From positions 1 to 64,000 of the forward strand of contig JAJYDQ010000002.1 of assembly GCA_021777225.1 (NCBI GenBank): a stretch of DNA of 64,000 nucleotides, given 5' to 3'. The translations under genes and the position numbers were made by a program. How positions within the stretch are numbered: the stretch's first letter is position 1; every line of letters begins with the position of its first letter. This DNA is from Deltaproteobacteria bacterium (lineage in GTDB: Bacteria; Desulfobacterota; Desulfomonilia; Desulfomonilales; Desulfomonilaceae). Positions 1-8,290 of this stretch are shown one piece after another. The notes under the pieces are model-generated. The model worked only from the letters and a program-made list of their open reading frames with translations. It searched no databases and was not told the DNA's origin.

Positions 1-2
1 GC

Positions 3-1652
3 AGAGAATCACAATTGGCCAAGGCGCTTAGTGGAAGACTCTATCAGATTGGCATCCTGCAAAAGGGAGAATTTAGGGGGGAGTTTGAACTCGAACCAGT
101 GTTCAGGCAGCAATTGGTGGATTTAAGTCCCGGTGAATTCAAGACTCAGTTCATCAAGCCGCTGAAAGTCGATTCTGTTCCTCTTGACTCGCACACGATA
201 GACAAATCGATTACAAGAAGCATTTTGGCGAGGTTGTCATACAAACCGGAAACATCGACACATATCCTGCTATATGGGCCGCCTGGCACAGGAAAAACAA
301 GCTACGCTATGGGGATTGCAGAAAGGTTGGGGTTAACCTGCTACCAGTTTGTCTATGGAGACGGTCCAGACAAAGGCTTTTCGCGTAGGGCAGCGATCAC
401 AGCGTCCGTGAACCTGGCCAGCGAAACTGAAGCCTCAATGCTTGTAGCCGATGATTGTGATTCGATTCTGAACACCAGAAACGCCTGGTTCTTATTTGGC
501 GAAACTCACGACAAGCGCTGGCTCCATGAAATACTTGAAAGACCCGTTGTTAGAATGATCTGGATCGTCAATTCCGTCGCCGGCATAGAAGAATCGGTCG
601 CCCGCCGGTTTTCATTCAGCGTCAATTTCAAACCTTTCAACAGATGCCAACGTGGTCAACTTTGGCAAAACGTGGTTAAAAAGCACGAAGTTGAGAATGT
701 TTTAAAGGATCCTGAGATTGAAGATCTTGCCTCCCGGTTTGAGGTGAGCGCGGGAGTAATTGACCAGGCGGTGCGCAAGGTGGCGGAAGCAAGCAAACAC
801 TCTGACGAGGATGTAAAAGAGTCGGTAGTATTGGCTCTGGAATCGCATTTGCGTCTCCAAAAAGGGGGTTTTAGTCTTGGGAACCAAAGATATGACAATA
901 AGAATTTTATCCTGGATGGACTCAATTTATGCGGGACAGATCCACATGCGCTATTGGAAGAACTGTCTGCGTTCAACGATTTCTGCAAGGGGCCGGGTCA
1001 TCATGGGCCCGTTTCCGTGTCTTTGTTGTTCCACGGACCTCCAGGCAGCGGCAAAAGCGCATTGGCGAGATTCATAGCTACTCGTCTCGATAAGGAAATA
1101 GTCTTCAAAAGAGCAAGCGACCTTTTTTCAATGTGGGTCGGCCAAACTGAACAGAACATTCGGGAAGCTTATGAAGAAGCTAATTCAAAGGAAGCTGTGT
1201 TGATATTTGATGAGGCTGATTCACTGGTATTCAATAGAGACAGGGCGGAGCATTCCTGGGAGTTAAGTTTCACGAATGAGTTCCTGACGTGGATGGAATC
1301 TTTCCAGGGCATCCAGATATTCACCACGAACAGGTTGAAGGACATGGACAACGCCAGCCTGCGCAGGTTCAATCACAAGATAGAGTTTGGATACCTCAAG
1401 CCTGAAGGGAATGTGATCTTCTATGAAAAACTGATAGCGCCGCTGATCAGTAAATCGCCCGATGCTTTTACAACTAAAGCGCTTAGAGGATTGTCGGGGC
1501 TTGCTCCGGGAGACTTCAAGTCTGTCAGGGACAGGTTCGCGTTCAGGAATAAAAAAGATATTACTCATAAAGCACTCGTGTTGGCGTTAGAGGAAGAAGC
1601 CAGACTCAAGGAGCTGCATTCAGGGCAAACAAAAATCGGTTTCTTGCCCTGA
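3..1652 (+). CDS. Tandem AAA+ ATPase, 5' end outside window
   Basis: The reading frame is open to the left edge, so the N-terminus is probably missing; the first usable start inside the window is TTG at 15. Counting from there, two AAA+ modules are visible. The first has Walker A GPPGTGKT near residues 88-95 and a Walker B-like LVADDCDS. The second has GPPGSGKS near 342-349, Walker B LIFDEADS near 397 and a sensor-like FTTN. The second module resembles the CDC48/FtsH/spastin type of AAA ATPase, so the likely role is ATP-driven remodelling of a protein substrate. The partner is unknown. It is followed after 93 bases by two small genes on the same strand that may form a unit with it. I do not recognise a named family. 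Confidence 0.85.
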   Translation, partial: RESQLAKALSGRLYQIGILQKGEFRGEFELEPVFRQQLVDLSPGEFKTQFIKPLKVDSVPLDSHTIDKSITRSILARLSYKPETSTHILLYGPPGTGKTSYAMGIAERLGLTCYQFVYGDGPDKGFSRRAAITASVNLASETEASMLVADDCDSILNTRNAWFLFGETHDKRWLHEILERPVVRMIWIVNSVAGIEESVARRFSFSVNFKPFNRCQRGQLWQNVVKKHEVENVLKDPEIEDLASRFEVSAGVIDQAVRKVAEASKHSDEDVKESVVLALESHLRLQKGGFSLGNQRYDNKNFILDGLNLCGTDPHALLEELSAFNDFCKGPGHHGPVSVSLLFHGPPGSGKSALARFIATRLDKEIVFKRASDLFSMWVGQTEQNIREAYEEANSKEAVLIFDEADSLVFNRDRAEHSWELSFTNEFLTWMESFQGIQIFTTNRLKDMDNASLRRFNHKIEFGYLKPEGNVIFYEKLIAPLISKSPDAFTTKALRGLSGLAPGDFKSVRDRFAFRNKKDITHKALVLALEEEARLKELHSGQTKIGFLP

Positions 1653-1745
1653 TCTTTTTGTCCTTAATCCATGCCACTAGGCACGCATGTTGCAGAGGCT
1701 AATTGTGACGGTTTTAAACCTTTAACACAGCCATAGGAGGCAATT

Positions 1746-2531
1746 ATGACAGAGATCCTGTTGAACATGGAGCCGGCGTTAGTGTCTTGTGAGGATACTA
1801 TTTTTGCAATTTCCCCGAATATTCAACTGGTCGAGGATATCAGGGATTTCTGTGTTCAGAGACACATGAAACTATGGGTCGGCGATCCTAACTCTCCCGA
1901 CGTTATAGCGGTCCCTTACAAGGTCGGCATTGTGGACAAATACTATATGGACCCAAAGTCCTGGGGGGACTGGATTGAATTTCTGAGGGAAACAAAAGGA
2001 GACCGCTACGACGATTTGCTCATAATTATCCTTCCTTATCCGTTCTCGGAAGCGGCTTTAGATGAAGCCAAGAAAGAGTTTGAGGATGCCCATGAGCCGG
2101 TCCATTTCATGTTCGGCGGAGATGGAAACCACATTGTCAAAATCGTTGGGGACTGGCTGGATACGGGGTCAATAGAACCATTCAGCGTTTTCCAGGATGC
2201 GACATCAATAATAGTTCCGGCCAATTCAAAAGAGACAAGACCGTTGAGTTTTCGAGATCGCCTCGATGAGTTGATGAACAGGTTTACCTTTGACGATACC
2301 AAAGCGAAAGTGAATCTCGATGTCTATTATAAATTTAGAATTCAGGCAAAGTGGCTCCTAGTCCAATGTTTGGGGGAATATCATCCTTATACAAGGGAAC
2401 TTAACACGCTGTTCACAGCCGATATGGACCCGTTCTCTGTAGGAGCATATTTGTTGGCGGCGAAAGGAATTTTCGAAGCTCTTGCGGAAGATCTGGATCG
2501 TGACTTGATAGAAATAAAGGAGGGAGCATGA
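1746..2531 (+). CDS. Hypothetical cytosolic protein, 261 aa
   Basis: The ATG at 1746 is preceded by a clear ribosome binding site (AGGAGG, about 1735-1740). The protein is acidic and soluble, with no signal peptide or membrane segment. It is rich in Asp, Glu and aromatic residues, including a block with WGDWIEFLRET. I do not recognise the family. Its stop overlaps the start of the next gene by ATGA, so the two are translationally coupled, and the AAA+ gene lies 93 bases upstream. This context suggests a three-gene unit, but gives no function. Confidence 0.75.
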   Translation: MTEILLNMEPALVSCEDTIFAISPNIQLVEDIRDFCVQRHMKLWVGDPNSPDVIAVPYKVGIVDKYYMDPKSWGDWIEFLRETKGDRYDDLLIIILPYPFSEAALDEAKKEFEDAHEPVHFMFGGDGNHIVKIVGDWLDTGSIEPFSVFQDATSIIVPANSKETRPLSFRDRLDELMNRFTFDDTKAKVNLDVYYKFRIQAKWLLVQCLGEYHPYTRELNTLFTADMDPFSVGAYLLAAKGIFEALAEDLDRDLIEIKEGA

Positions 2532-3010
2532 AAAAGGTAGCGGTATTTTTAACCGTGGCGTTGCTAATGTCTGCGACCGCTTACGTGTACTCAGGTTCAT
2601 TGGGAACGAAACAGCATCCCAGAGGTGTTCCTCAGCGGCAGGAGAAAATATATGACAGTCGCGGACAGCTTCAACAAACTATCAAAAGGGATTCATCAAG
2701 GAACCAGAGTGTCTATGACAATCACGGTCAGCTTCAGCAAACGATTAAAAGGGGCACGTCAGGAAACCAGACCATCTACGATAGCCATGGGCAACTACAG
2801 CAAACGATTAAGAGAGACTCATCTGGAAATCAGAAAGTTTACGATAATCGAGGTCAACTCCAACAGACCATAAAAAGGGACTCGTCTGGGAACTTGAGCG
2901 TCTATGACAGCCATGGTCAACTCCAACAAACCATAAAGAAAGAATCATCCGGGATTGAGAAGGTTTATGACAGCCATGGTCAACTCCAGCAATATGTCAA
3001 TCCGAAATGA
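2528..3010 (+). CDS. Small exported protein with 21-residue tandem repeats
   Basis: The ATG at 2528 overlaps the previous stop (ATGA), with GGAGGGAGC just upstream as ribosome binding site. Residues 1-22 form a signal peptide (MKK plus a hydrophobic core ending near SATAYVYSG). From residue 41 the protein consists of five full 21-residue repeats and one partial repeat with the pattern (V/I)YDsxGQLQQTIKrdSSGNq. Each starts with a YD dipeptide, loosely like YD/RHS repeats but shorter. The mature protein is hydrophilic, very rich in Gln, Ser and Lys, and lacks Cys. A periplasmic or surface beta-repeat role is possible; there is no recognised enzyme motif. Confidence 0.8.
   Translation: MKKVAVFLTVALLMSATAYVYSGSLGTKQHPRGVPQRQEKIYDSRGQLQQTIKRDSSRNQSVYDNHGQLQQTIKRGTSGNQTIYDSHGQLQQTIKRDSSGNQKVYDNRGQLQQTIKRDSSGNLSVYDSHGQLQQTIKKESSGIEKVYDSHGQLQQYVNPK
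2648..3007 (+). repeat. 63-bp tandem coding repeat (5.7 copies)
   Basis: Five complete units start at 2648, 2711, 2774, 2837 and 2900, and a partial one starts at 2963. All are in frame inside the exported repeat protein. The DNA units differ at many third positions while the peptide stays constant, so the array is old and kept by selection on the protein. Replication slippage could change the copy number. Confidence 0.9.
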
Positions 3011-3080
3011 GTAGTCATGAATAGACACGGTCGGCAAAATTGGATAGATAAAGTTAAAAATAGTCATCTCAACGTTTCCG

Positions 3081-3299
3081 ATGCGCCAGATGAATTGGAG
3101 TAAATACTATGTTGATGAACCGAAACATGCCCTATCTCCCACAATTGAAATCCGGTTCGCCAGAATGGCACACATCGGAAACGAGAGGTTCAATCTTGCC
3201 TACATGCGCCATACCGGGAATTGGAATGAGATCTACTACGACCTCTCCGTTGAAGAATGCTTGACAGCCATCCGGGACGAACCACCTTTCTTGCCTTAG
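3081..3299 (+). CDS. Small hypothetical protein, 72 aa
   Basis: This short frame has ordinary protein composition: a WSKYYVDEPK start, IEIRFARM, LAYMRHTGNW and a Leu/Glu-rich C-terminus ending PPFLP. It has no signal peptide or membrane segment. The alternative ATG at 3090 gives 69 residues; neither start has a good ribosome binding site. The sequence reads like a conserved small protein rather than a chance frame, but I cannot name a family. Confidence 0.5.
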   Translation: MRQMNWSKYYVDEPKHALSPTIEIRFARMAHIGNERFNLAYMRHTGNWNEIYYDLSVEECLTAIRDEPPFLP

Positions 3300-3923
3300 G
3301 AAACGAGTGGGACCAATGGCGCTCCGTGACGACTACTTCGAAGCTTTCCCCGAGGAGGAATAGGCGCCCGCTCGAGTTTTTTAACGTGACTGCCTATGCG
3401 GGAAACCTCTTTATCTTACTGTCGCGCTATTCCCATGATCATGGGAAAATCATAGCGCTGTCCTGGATTGTACCAGTATCGAGGTTCATGGGTCTGCCTA
3501 CATCTCTGTCAGATGTATGATTTCAATCCCTATTAATCCCTTCGGTCCCTACTGATCCTTATTGGTCCGAAAAAACGGCAACAAAATGAGAACAAAAAAA
3601 ACGTTGGAGGAGTCTGGCTGGCCGGTTTGCAGCGCTCCCCTATCCTATACACAGTCGAGTAAAATTCTATTCGGCATGATCGTTTTTAAGAGGAAATGTT
3701 TTCCCAAGATGCCGGATATGTTTGACAGGGAGGATGCGAGTATATTACGCTCCCAGAAACACATTACAATAGGTTCTTTCACAATTTGGCACGGCTTTAA
3801 GTGCGTCTTACGGGGCAAGACACCTCAGAGAGACTTGGATGACTTGGCTATCTCTCCGTCTCGGAGGCAAAGAGCTCCAAAATGTCAAAACCGCCTAATA
3901 ATGCCGGACAAAGGAGAATCCTA
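3300..3923. other. Gene-poor stretch with relics
   Basis: No credible gene is seen across these roughly 620 bases. The stretch holds the 3' stump of an MFS transporter gene on the minus strand (about 3425-3513), a perfect 16-bp palindrome at 3433-3448 and a cluster of near-10-base repeats at about 3525-3567. Open frames here have no ribosome binding site and poor amino acid composition. Confidence 0.6.
3425..3513 (-). pseudogene. 3' stump and downstream flank of a third MFS transporter copy
   Basis: About 90 bases match the end of the MFS gene at 10964 and its downstream flank. Both contain TCCCATGATCATG followed by a GAAAATCAT block, a GCTGTCC block and finally CCTACATCTCTGTCAG or CTTACATCTCTGTCAG. 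Read on the minus strand the last codons give LTEM and a stop, as in the transporter. Homology fades beyond about 3514, so nearly all of the coding region is gone. This is a relic of a third copy, or of a recombination junction. Confidence 0.6.
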
Positions 3924-4862
3924 ATGAGAATGGTTTTCTTGGTATTGGGCGCAGTGCTGTGCGTGGTAGGGATGACGGGTTTTCCCCGGGCGAACGAGAA
4001 CGAACAGGCCGGTAGGACAGTTAGACAGACGACAGGTTCGGATGGAGCGATCCTGTTTGCCAACGGGACGATCTATATAAATACTGACAAGAAAGCACAT
4101 AATCTCCTTGTGAAAGACGGCTCGGTCGCCGGCTGGAACGTGCGAGCCGAAGAACATCCTTCTGCGACAACCATAGACCTAAAAGGCGCTTCGGCTTATC
4201 CTGGTTTTATAGACAGCCACTGCCACCTGATGGAGGCCGGGACCGTCTTAGAAGTTGGGGCAGATCTCGCGTCTTGCGCGGTTCTTGACGCTCTCGACAA
4301 AGTCCATGCCGAGAAAGGTCGGATTAAGGGTATCCACACTCTAATACACTTAGCGTTCCCAACAGACGAACAGGTTGAGCGAATAAAGAAATTCGACGGT
4401 CATGTAGTGACAACGGTTCAGCCTGGTTTTTAGGCGGTCGAGACAGACGGCGAGCATTATTACGGTGAACACGCCATCCACGAATACCCGATCAGTAAAC
4501 TCATAGAGGCCGGCGTTTCAGTAGGTATGAGCACCGATTTCAGCGTCTCACCCATCCAGTATGCGCCAACCACGGTGGTTCTCGGTGTTGCTGCTACAGG
4601 GGGCGGTAACCCTGAGGCTCATTCACCCCTCAAAGTCAGGGATGTCCTGCATGGTTTCACGGTAGGAAGCGCTAAGACTACAGGGAAGGATGATACCGGC
4701 AAACTGGATGTCGGATACAAAGCTGATATGGTCGTCTACGATCAAGATCTCTATTCAATTAGTCCGGTGAAATTCTCAAAGGACTGTCCAAAACTGCTTT
4801 CTACATGGGTAGGCGGGAGAAAAACTTTCGAAGCGCCCGAGGTCAGTATGCCGAAGCAATAG
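3924..4862 (+). pseudogene. Broken exported amidohydrolase (YtcJ/Amidohydro_3 type)
   Basis: Start ATG at 3924 follows AAGGAG; the upstream ATG at 3882 lacks a site. A signal peptide covers residues 1-25, and the mature protein begins like YtcJ-type metal-dependent amidohydrolases, with a beta-sandwich segment and the metal motif GFIDSHCHL. After about 115 residues it jumps to a segment that in the family lies near the C-terminal third (DEQVERIKKF, then VVTTVQPGF). A TAG stop follows at 4431-4433. The same frame continues to 4862 with the family C-terminus (VGMSTDFSVSP, KADMVVYDQDL). About half of the usual 550 residues is missing in the middle and an amber codon interrupts the rest, so I call it a pseudogene. 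Confidence 0.75.
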
Positions 4863-5015
4863 CGTCTCAAAACTGGATTCCTGCACGATTAGAAACATTC
4901 AGATACTGTGGGTAGATTTTGTTGCAAACACTTAAAAACTGAATAGACAACCGCTCAGAACAGAATCGGACAGATAGACGGCATCATAACTTTGTGGGCA
5001 AGGAGATATATCTCA

Positions 5016-6617
5016 GTGAATGGGGCACAAGCATTATTCAAAGCTCTAGTTGACGCGAGACTGGACACATGTTTCGCAAATCCTGGCACGTCGGAGATGC
5101 AACTCGTTTACGAGATCGGCCGAACCGAAGGAGTCCGAGCTGTTCTATGTCTACAGGAGAACACAGTTACCGGGGCAGCTGATGGTTATTCACGTATGGC
5201 GGAGAAACCTGCCTTTACTCTCCTGCACGTGGGTAGCGGTTTTGCGAATGGAATCGCGAATCTCCATAACGCTGGTCGCGCCAATACAATGATGGTCAAC
5301 ATCGTTGGCGCAAACGCTACCTACCACCAGCCTAGATTCCCTGAACATGAGCTTATCAACGGCAAGATAATAGACCTGGCCCGTACAGTTTCACATTGGG
5401 CTCGCGAAGCTAAATCGGCTTCTGATCTGGCCGTTCTTGGCGCACTTGCCTGTCGTTACGCCGGAATGGGAGCCGGGAAGATTTGTACGGTCATCGCTCC
5501 TACTAACTGTCATTGGGACCCTGCGACCGAACCACCGGTAACAATGACTCCATTCGAAGCGCCGAAAGTTGCGCCTCAGACCATTGCCGAGACCGCAAGG
5601 CTAGTTGTAAACGGTAAGAAAACGGGCATGGTACTGGGGAGTCATCTGCTACACGGCGAAGGGTTGGAACTAGCGGGGAAAATCGCTGCCAAGACTGGAA
5701 TCACATTGTTGGGTGAAACTTTTCCGTCCCGGTTGGCTCGAGGCGAAGGTCGGGTTCCCGTAAAGCTGATCCCGTACTTTTTGGAGATGGCTCTCAAAGA
5801 TCTTGCCTCCTATGAGCAATTAATTCTGGTTGGCGCTCTTACCCCAGTTGCCACCTTCGCATATAAGGGGAAGCCGGTTCTTAAAATTCCTGAATCATGT
5901 CAAGTCATAACCTTTGCAACCGTAGAACACGACCTGTTGGCCGCTCTTAGGGATCTCACTCAAGAGCTAAATGCGCTGTCTGAACCAGTAGAACTCACGG
6001 AAAAAATGGAAAGTACGCCGCCATCTGGAGTTCTGACCGCTGAAAGCATTGGTAAAAGCCTCTGTTCGCTAATTCCGGAGAATTCGATTCTAGTAGATGA
6101 GGGGGCTACCAACGGGCTTACAATCTTCGAACTGACTAAGGGGGCACGGGCGCACGACTACCTGAGCGCCGTTTGTGGTGGTGCCATTGGCGGTGGATTA
6201 CCTCTTGCCTTAGGCGCTTCAATCGCTTGCCCCGACCGTAAAGTCATTGCCCTTCAAAGTGATGGCAGCGGAATGTATACCGTTCAGGCTCTCTGGTCGA
6301 GGGCAAGAGAGAAAGCCGATGTAATAGTCATCGTACTGAAGAATGATGACTATGCGATCCTGGAGGTAGAATTGGCTCGTGTTCGTGAAGGCGAGGCTAA
6401 CGAAAAAATGCAATCAATGATGAATCTCAATAATCCGACTCTCCAATGGGTTAAAATTGCTGAAGGACAGGGCGTTCCGGGCTCCCGTGCGGAAACTGCG
6501 GACGAGTTTCACCAGCTGTTGGAATCGGCTCTTGCCAGAAAGGGTCCATATCTGATTGAGGCTCAAATAGCCCAGAACATTCAGGCGATGATTGATCTGG
6601 TGCGTGGCTCCAAATGA
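5016..6617 (+). CDS. Thiamine diphosphate enzyme, acetolactate synthase/benzoylformate decarboxylase-like
   Basis: The GTG at 5016 is chosen because AAGGAG lies 10 bases upstream and the product then begins MNGAQAL, as family members do; the frame is open back to a TTG at 4992. The 533-residue protein has the three-domain ThDP fold. The N-terminal PYR domain has FANPGTSEM and the catalytic Glu in LQENTVTGAADGY (near 48). A central domain follows, and the C-terminal PP domain has the ThDP/Mg motif running from QSDGSGMYT (near 415) to NDDYAIL. It should decarboxylate or ligate a 2-oxo acid; substrate cannot be told from sequence. It resembles the stand-alone ALS-like branch rather than biosynthetic IlvB, and no small subunit gene is present. 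Confidence 0.88.
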   Translation: MNGAQALFKALVDARLDTCFANPGTSEMQLVYEIGRTEGVRAVLCLQENTVTGAADGYSRMAEKPAFTLLHVGSGFANGIANLHNAGRANTMMVNIVGANATYHQPRFPEHELINGKIIDLARTVSHWAREAKSASDLAVLGALACRYAGMGAGKICTVIAPTNCHWDPATEPPVTMTPFEAPKVAPQTIAETARLVVNGKKTGMVLGSHLLHGEGLELAGKIAAKTGITLLGETFPSRLARGEGRVPVKLIPYFLEMALKDLASYEQLILVGALTPVATFAYKGKPVLKIPESCQVITFATVEHDLLAALRDLTQELNALSEPVELTEKMESTPPSGVLTAESIGKSLCSLIPENSILVDEGATNGLTIFELTKGARAHDYLSAVCGGAIGGGLPLALGASIACPDRKVIALQSDGSGMYTVQALWSRAREKADVIVIVLKNDDYAILEVELARVREGEANEKMQSMMNLNNPTLQWVKIAEGQGVPGSRAETADEFHQLLESALARKGPYLIEAQIAQNIQAMIDLVRGSK

Positions 6618-7015
6618 CCACGTTAGCGAAGCTCAAGGTCAGGAACTCACGCATAGACATCGCTGCATGTGGGTAACGGAAATGATAATTTCGAGCGTCG
6701 GAATATTGCTTGTATTATAATTTCAAAAAACAGAGGCAAACCGGGGGGAATTTCACCGGCGGTCTCTTTTGTAATTGGCTGAAATCTTTGGCAGTCCCAA
6801 CCGGTTTCGAACTGGTGTCTCCGCTGTGACAGGCCGAAAAAATTAACCAAGCACATCCATTTCCCGTAATATCTTCGAGCAGTTATAAAATCTATTATTC
6901 TCTGTTATTACAAATTGTATCAAAAAATGTTACCTTTTTTACCAGACCACTTGAATTAAATCCTTAAAGTAAGCCATTTATATTTCGGAGCGGAAACTTT
7001 GAAACAGTGTAGTTG
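6618..7015. other. Intergenic stretch with a tRNA remnant
   Basis: These 400 bases hold no gene. The left part is neutral, the middle carries the tRNA-Asp-like 3' half at 6789-6834 and the right part (6870-6990) is A+T-rich. A stop codon at 7010-7012 closes the frame directly in front of the truncated gene at 7016. Confidence 0.6.
6789..6834 (-). other. tRNA-Asp(GTC)-like 3' half, possible att remnant
   Basis: On the minus strand this reads as the end of a tRNA: an anticodon loop like CTGTCAC, a variable region, a T-arm with TTCGAAA between near-complementary 5-base arms (ACCAG/CCGGT, one mismatch), an acceptor strand TGGGACT, discriminator G and an encoded CCA. No matching 5' half (it would need AGTCCCA) is found upstream on that strand. 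Such 3' halves are what site-specific integration into a tRNA gene leaves behind. No integrase gene is in the window. Confidence 0.45.
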
Positions 7016-8290
7016 ATGTGTCGGATTGAGCCGCAAACTTTCCCCGTCGTTGAAACCTTAGATATCGGAAAAGAAAAGTCTGTCATTGTGCTCCATGTTG
7101 CTGGCGGCGGCGGTTTGTACACTTTTGAGGGCCGACCCTATATGCGCCAGGGTCCCACTACCCGTATCATGCCTCATGGTGAGTATAATAAACGGCTTAT
7201 GGACAGGCTACACTCCACCCGTCGGTGGGAAAACGAGCCGGTTGCCAACGGAGTGTCGGTCGAGGATCTTGATGAAGATGAGATCCTGATCACATTGGAT
7301 AACGCAATCCGGCTCGGTAGATTGGAAGCTACCGACAGACGTTCGCTTCCATCCATTCTCCGGGGTTTAGAACTGATACGCGACGGTAATCTCCTTAACG
7401 CGGCGGTAGCCCTTTATGGAAAGAGTCAACGACTTCGAACACTCTATCCACAGATGAGTATACGTTTGGCCCGTTTTCGGGGGCAGACACGGTTAGCCGA
7501 TTTTTCAGATAACCGGCAATACTGGGGTCACGCTTTTTCACTTCTCCCAAGGGCGGAGTCGTTTCTGATGGATCATGTGCCCATTGCCGGGCGGGTTTTG
7601 CCTGGCCGTACTGTTCGCGAAGATCAGCCATGGTACCCACCTCGGGCAACTCGCGAAGCCCTCGCAAACGCTCTATGTCATCGCGATTACACCATACCAG
7701 GTGGCGCAGTGTCCGTCGCGATGTATGACGACCACCTTGAGATCACAAACCCTGGCTCATTTCAATTTGGCATAACACCTGAAAAGTTGACTCAACCTCA
7801 CGAGTCCAGGCCATGGAATCCAACCATAGCAAACGTCTTTTACCGTGCTGGAATCATCGAGCGCTGGGGCAGCGGCACTCTCAATATTATCGATTGGCTC
7901 AAAGCAAATAATATCCCGACACCTTCTTGGGAGGAACAGGCCGGGTCCATTTACGTGACTTTCCGACCGGCCACCTTACCTGAGGATCATGGGGGACCTG
8001 GGCAAAACGTCCTCCAAGAGATCACGGAATTAGGCCACATGTGGGCACCAAGTCGGCACCAAGTTCAGATTATGAATAAGTGCCGTGAAGACAGGACGTT
8101 GTTGCAGCTTATGGAGATCGCAGGAAGATCTGACCGCACCAAGTTCAGGCACCAAGTCTTAAACCCTCTCATAGAAGCCGGATTAATCGAAAAGACTATC
8201 CCTGATAAACCTCAAAGCAGCAAGCAAAAATACAGGCTTTCAAATAAAGGGGTCGAATTTTTGTCTGCTGGCCAAAAGACTCGAAAATGA
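7016..8290 (+). CDS. ATP-binding transcriptional regulator, N-terminally truncated (AlbA_2/Schlafen-HATPase type)
   Basis: The protein begins inside the usual AlbA_2 (Schlafen-like) DNA-binding domain: the segment from RIEPQTFPVVE to FEGRPYMRQGPTT normally follows about 80-100 residues that are absent here. A TAG lies at 7010-7012. Next come the GHKL/HATPase_c_4-like part (REALANALCHRDY, ITNPGSF, NPTIANVFYRAGIIERWGSGT) and a C-terminal winged-helix region (AGLIEKTIPDKP) that usually follows in RecG-like regulators. ATG at 7016 or TTG at 7013 could start translation, but no ribosome binding site is evident. Function is likely impaired by loss of the N-terminal domain. It sits about 180 bases from the tRNA remnant. 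Confidence 0.7.
   Translation: MCRIEPQTFPVVETLDIGKEKSVIVLHVAGGGGLYTFEGRPYMRQGPTTRIMPHGEYNKRLMDRLHSTRRWENEPVANGVSVEDLDEDEILITLDNAIRLGRLEATDRRSLPSILRGLELIRDGNLLNAAVALYGKSQRLRTLYPQMSIRLARFRGQTRLADFSDNRQYWGHAFSLLPRAESFLMDHVPIAGRVLPGRTVREDQPWYPPRATREALANALCHRDYTIPGGAVSVAMYDDHLEITNPGSFQFGITPEKLTQPHESRPWNPTIANVFYRAGIIERWGSGTLNIIDWLKANNIPTPSWEEQAGSIYVTFRPATLPEDHGGPGQNVLQEITELGHMWAPSRHQVQIMNKCREDRTLLQLMEIAGRSDRTKFRHQVLNPLIEAGLIEKTIPDKPQSSKQKYRLSNKGVEFLSAGQKTRK

Noticed and set aside
2648-3007. CRISPR array
   Set aside because: The 63-bp units are contiguous, contain no spacers, and encode an in-frame peptide repeat behind a signal peptide.
3257-3924. Short frames of 87 and 120 codons
   Set aside because: They cover the MFS relic and repeat cluster, lack ribosome sites and have no family pattern.
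4431-4433. TAG as pyrrolysine in the amidohydrolase
   Set aside because: About half of the enzyme is also missing in the middle and no Pyl genes are seen; the TAG is better explained as decay.
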